Shown in pieces: positions 59,401 through 64,000 of a stretch of 64,000 nucleotides of DNA. Both the position numbers and the translations under genes were made by a program. The stretch's first letter is position 1. Each line of letters starts with the position of its first letter. The stretch spans positions 12,071,475 to 12,135,474 of the forward strand of contig SSBO01000001.1 of NCBI GenBank assembly GCA_005281725.1, in the 5' to 3' direction. The notes beneath the pieces are model-generated. The model ran no database searches. It was not told the DNA's origin and was given only the letters and a program-made list of their open reading frames with translations. This stretch comes from Wuchereria bancrofti (lineage: Eukaryota; Nematoda; Chromadorea; Rhabditida; Onchocercidae).

Positions 59401-62092
59401 TTACTACGATGAGTTTACTTAGATGTCTGAAATATTAAAATATTCTATTCAAACTTTTCCTTACAAATCTGTCAAGTTAGTAATAGTTATTAAAGTAAAT
59501 CATATCAAGCAAATAAGTAAATAGTTATGAAATTTAATAAACTATAAGAATTTCAAATTTTTGAGTGAGCTTAAAAGATTGATAAATGTTAATGTTATCA
59601 ATGAAATGATTTATTATTTGATGAATCTCTTCTACGTAAAATTAGTTAAATTAAAAAAGAAGGATAGACAGGTTTTTCTTTTTCATCTTTGATTAAATAG
59701 TTGAACTCTCACAAAATAAATTTTCAAATGAAAATTAGCTTTTCAAATCAGTCATATTTGAAGTATTCAAAGAAATTCATTAATTCAAAATTTTTCTATC
59801 AAACTTTTGCATGTCCACTCATTAATCCATCGCTGACCATAACCATCTGCCATGCAAACATTTATGAATTAATTAGAATGAAATTGCTAAAACTGAAAAT
59901 GCAATGAAATAATTCTAAGCATCGCGGATTAGTAACCATCAACTGATGATAATTAGCTCACTATCAATGGTTCATAGGATTGATATGATTTGTCAATTTT
60001 ATCATAAAATATCTGGTAACTTTATAAATTTCGCAAAATTCAATTTTCATTTCTATTCACATTAATTTTATTAAAATTTATTTAATAAGCAAATTTGTTC
60101 CTCAGTGATGGATGCATATTAATAAATATTTACTCGGAAATTTTCCAATTTGCTATCAATTATCAATCTTGTTAAAAGATAAAAAATAAAAAGAAGAAAG
60201 GATATCTGCTCGTTTTCTTTCCTTTTCTAAAATATAGAAAATTTTTACAATGTTATTTATTTGAAATGATAATATATTTTTAAGCTTCAAAAGATTTGAA
60301 AATTAAAATTAAAGTTCCGAAGAAGCTAATTCAACAGAAAATTTGAAATATATCGGAAATCTAAATAAGCGATGAATTAGCTAATATATGCGCATAGTAA
60401 TGAATGGGACAATCCAATTCATCGCATATAGATTTGAAATTGAAATATTAAATTGGAATAATAAATGAACTAATTAATAGAATGTTTAAATAGGCTTATA
60501 GAAATGTATGACATACGACATTAATAATTAATATTTCGTAAATTTATTGTTTGTTCGGTTTAACTAAAAATGAATTGATGATGTCATCGTACAGTATTAA
60601 TTTTATTTAAGAGAATGAAATAAAGCAATGATTATTGATAATCATTAATTTTCTCGCTAATTCTTGCATGATTAATTGATTGGTTGGTTGATTGAATGTG
60701 ATAAGAAGATGATAAGATATAATTGAATTCTTTAAACGAATTACATGGGATATATTCACTGTCTCATCTATATTATTTCATTCAACAAATAACTGATAAA
60801 ATTAAATTTCATCAATTTCTAAAGTTTAATGATATTTACTTATCAAAATAAAACAAACATTCTATTGAAAAGAAGCTTAAATTATTGATTTCAAATATTG
60901 TTTCCTTTTCTTTTTTCTTTTTCTGATGACTAATTCCAGATGATTGATATTGCTAAAATTATTTATTTTTCTTAATATTCAAGATGTATTTTTAAGTTAA
61001 ATTTATTTTTCTAATACTTATATTAATCTATCCAATACATTTATAAATTTAATCTTATTTATTAAGTAAATAAAACATTTAATAGGTCAATTACTGGATA
61101 CATTTAACCTTATTACTTCAGCAAATTTTACTTATATGTTAAGTAAATATCATTTTTTGTAATAATTAAAATCTTCGCATATGGTACGGAAAGATATAAG
61201 ATTAAACGGAAAAGGAAGACCGAATATTATGCTAATTGTTTTTGGGTAGAAAAGAAAGCAAAATTGGCTTTGATTCTCCGTTTTTCCCATCAATTGATGT
61301 ATTCAAGTGTGGGAGTATAATGAATAAAGGAATTTCCGGAAATGAAAGACTATGAATGAGGCGGTGAAGTAGTGAATAAATATTGTTTGAACTAATTGTT
61401 TCAACATTGAACAATAAAAAAAAAAATCACATCCTTGACTCAAATTTCTTAATTTAGGTTAATTTAAATTTTGTTATTCCGCATCTGTTTCCACTGACGG
61501 TAAGATGACATTTTTCTGTTTACGGAAATATTTACCAGTAGAGAGCTTAATTAATTCTTATATCTATTATCTTTTTTTTTACCTTTATAGCTAATTTAGG
61601 TTAATTCAAATTTTTGTATTTCAATCTTTGTTTTCTTTTTATCTTTTTAAAAACATCTTTGCAATGGCATTGTAAATATGCAAACAAAAAATAATAATAA
61701 TAATTGCTTACATAAATTACGCGATTATTTGTTTATACTATGAATATATTCATACAAATATAACTATAAATTCAAGATAAATCTGATTTAATCTGATTGA
61801 TGATATTATCTAATCAATAATTTTTCCATTTATCACTTATCATTATAGTGGATTGGAATTAGAAGTAATGGTCGCAACAAGGATGCATTCAAAATTAACA
61901 AAAATTAAATCACTCTCCGACGATCCATTAATGTCAACGGCATCTGTTACCACTGGTATCGATGATACTACAACCAATTTTCAACGTTTCCCATCATCGA
62001 TAATTGTGGAAGGTCATTCGGAGATAACCCTAAAAAGTCATCAATACGCAGCAGAAACATCAACAACAACAACAACAACAACAATAAATCCG
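56429..62092 (+). CDS. PDZ-domain protein, partial (ARHGAP21/23-like PDZ)
   Basis: Three phase-compatible exons: 56429-56534, 57173-57354, 61849-62092, the last intron being about 4.5 kb. Together they complete a PDZ domain. Strand one and the carboxylate loop read EIKLLLKRS...YGFIIRHITSYP. The core reads VKPSSAADEAGLQAGHQIIKMNG. Then come helix NHLTYSDICRITES and final strand GLELEVMV. The GFxxRHxxxYP loop followed by an insertion resembles the N-terminal PDZ of ARHGAP21/23-type RhoGAPs, so a PAC-1-like protein is possible. No PH or RhoGAP domain is in the window. Exon 1 is open upstream of the ATG at 56445, so translation may start earlier. A Ser/Thr-rich tail with (ACA)n-encoded threonines follows, then a strong donor (CCG|GTAAGT), so the gene continues rightward. 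Confidence 0.6.
57945..58022. repeat. 26-bp tandem repeat, three copies
   Basis: Three adjacent copies of a unit containing ATCAATAAATTAATCATAAT, with one substitution in the third copy (AATGAATT). It lies in a long intron of the PDZ gene. No function is apparent. Confidence 0.8.
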
Positions 62093-63787
62093 GTAAGTAA
62101 ATTAATTTACAAAAAATGGTTTCATTGATGGAATAATTAATGTTCTTAATAATCATTCTTATTTGTTTCATTTTTTTTTCTCAGTTTAAATTATTCAAAC
62201 TTTTCTGGACAATCTTAAATGTAATTTTCTTCCATTTCCATATCATTTCATTCATTGATATCAAATTTTAGAAGTAGTTTTTTAGTAGGAAAACTAATTA
62301 ATAATACATCATAATGATTATCGTATTATATCATAATGAGTAATTATCATTATTCCTGATTTTTTTTAAAAACTATCTAAAAATTTTCATTTTTTTTTTT
62401 TTTGATCCTATCATTCTTCATTATCGAATTTGAATTGCTTATCATCAAATTGAATCTTTCCGCACTATTTATGACAGTGAAATAAAATGCTAGCGATTTT
62501 GAAAGTTTTATAAATTTATTGTAGCTAAAAAGTAGTAAATTTATTATTTGTCCTATAACGCTAACGATAAGATTTAAATATTGAATGATAATAATTAATA
62601 ATTAATAACAATAATAGTAATAATAATAATAATAAATTAAAACGGAATAAAATAAATTGTTGCTATGCACAAATATGTTGATTTACTTCTTATCACACTT
62701 ACTTCATCTTCAAATCCTACTAATATCAAAAGTTATTTTCATTAATATCGAAATTGAATTGTAAGTGATATCAATTAAAATTGAATGAAATTGATTTTTT
62801 TTTGCCCATAGTTAGATTAAGCGATGAAATAATTGTGGAATAATAACTTCATTTAATAATAACGTCCTTTAAATTATTACTATCAATTCTTCAATATTAA
62901 AATGTTAAATTCAATTACCAATAATAGCGATCTGATCTCACACATTGATTATTTTCTAATACTAAGCAAACAACTAATTCAATCGTTTTTTTTTTTTATT
63001 TCAAAAATTTCTTTTTATGCGTATTCGATGAAAAGTTAATACTAAACTGGAATATATCAACAAAAATTGTTGTTTATTTTTACTTTCTTTCATTTATCCT
63101 TTTTTCTTTATGTAAAATTTATTTATTGCACACCTGTACAACACATTGCTAAATACGATGAACAGAAACTAGTTTGATGCACTGTTATCCGATTTCAATT
63201 AATAGTTTGTGAATTCATTCCGTATATTTACTGAAAATTCAATAATATCACATGCAGAAATGTTCTCTCTTTTTTTTTCTCTCTCTTTCTTTATTTCATT
63301 ACAATTTCGATGAGCTAATTTTTATCCTTTTAAATTTTATTATTTTTTTTGCGCAATCTTAAATTAAATTCTGATACATTAAACAAATGGTTTCCATTTG
63401 AATTTCAATTAAATTACCATCTGTGCAAAATCATTTCAGAAGAAAAATGCAATAATTTTCCTCATTTTTATTCTAATTTATCAGCTAATACTTGAATACT
63501 TGTCCATTCTTTTCCACTACTGATAATCTTGACAAAATTGTCATCAATTATCACAAAGAAATTTCATGGATCAGTAATATGATACTGAAATAGAAAAACT
63601 GGATTTTAATCTTTATTTGCTTCTAAAAATTTCAGTCAAATTCAATTCATCGTAAATTCCAGATTGAGAAATTTAATCTCAAATTCCACTACGATATATC
63701 CTTTTAAATTTATATCAATTAACGATGTTTGTGCATTGATACAACGAACAATAAAAATTTGATAGGAAATCTTTTTCCTAACATTAT
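62093..63787. other. AT-rich intronic sequence of the PDZ gene
   Basis: This tract follows a strong donor at 62093 and no matching downstream exon was found before the window ends. It contains an (AAT)n-like run near 62580-62640 and CT-rich runs near 63270-63290. Nothing else is recognisable. Confidence 0.5.
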
Positions 63788-64000
63788 ACCCTTCACTTTC
63801 CACGTCATCCGTCATTTTCATCGTCATTTTCATCCTTCATTCTCACTCATTTTCCACGTCATCCGTCATTCTCATCCTTCATTCTCACTCATTTTCCACG
63901 TCATCCGTCATTCTCATCCTTCATTCTCACTCATTTTCCACGTCATCCGTCATTCTCATCCTTCATTCTCACTCATTTTCCACGTCATCCGTCATTCTCA
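63788..64000. repeat. 42-bp minisatellite running off the window edge
   Basis: Units of 42 bp (key parts TTTTCCACGTCATCCGTC and ATCCTTCATTCTCACTCA) begin at 63850, 63892, 63934 and 63976. A diverged leading unit starts at about 63788. The last three units look identical. All three plus-strand frames are open through the repeat, because 42 is a multiple of 3 and the unit has no plus-strand stop. The array length beyond the window is unknown. Confidence 0.92.

Overview
The window looks like nuclear DNA from a nematode, probably a filarial or related clade III worm. This is inferred from about 70% A+T, short AT-rich introns with TTTCAG-like 3' splice sites, AG dinucleotides just upstream of most start codons (as expected for spliced-leader trans-splicing), and a U1 snRNA with the nematode-type AAACUUACCUGG 5' end. 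No bacterial, phage or viral genes were seen. All genes are spliced. I rebuilt exons by hand from reading frame, splice sites and remembered protein-family patterns, and the reading phase was carried through every junction listed.

Layout. 1-7.99 kb: AT-rich non-coding DNA with an ~830 bp GATA microsatellite. 7.99-12.12 kb (-): a NEMP/TMEM194 nuclear-envelope protein. 12.12-12.85 kb: a divergent promoter with two perfect CACGTG boxes. 12.85-17.59 kb (+): the large subunit of replication protein A (RPA1). 18.4-20.3 kb (-): a small glutamine-rich bZIP transcription factor. 20.3-27.2 kb: non-coding DNA with a nearly perfect long inverted repeat. 27.2-34.1 kb (-): an FHIP1-type (FAM160A) subunit of the FTS-Hook-FHIP dynein adaptor complex. 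34.1-42.8 kb: non-coding DNA that holds two convergent U1 snRNA genes, one canonical and one variant. 42.8-48.9 kb (-): VPS50/syndetin of the EARP endosomal recycling complex. 50.7-52.2 kb (+): an Alba-domain RNase P/MRP protein of the RPP25 type. 52.2-64 kb: a long AT-rich tract with widely spaced exons of a PDZ-domain gene that runs off the right edge, where a 42-bp minisatellite begins.

The protein genes are conserved housekeeping or trafficking functions with no operon-like relationship. The most interesting signal is the U1 pair. The second copy keeps its promoter element, the U1-70K loop, the Sm site and compensated stems, but its 5' end is changed so that it pairs with AAG|GUUAGU instead of CAG|GUAAGU. 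Several introns in this window use GTTAGT donors, including one that matches the variant exactly. Other points of interest are two GC-AG introns, two degenerate intragenic exon duplications, a 3n stop-free intron and the foldback element.
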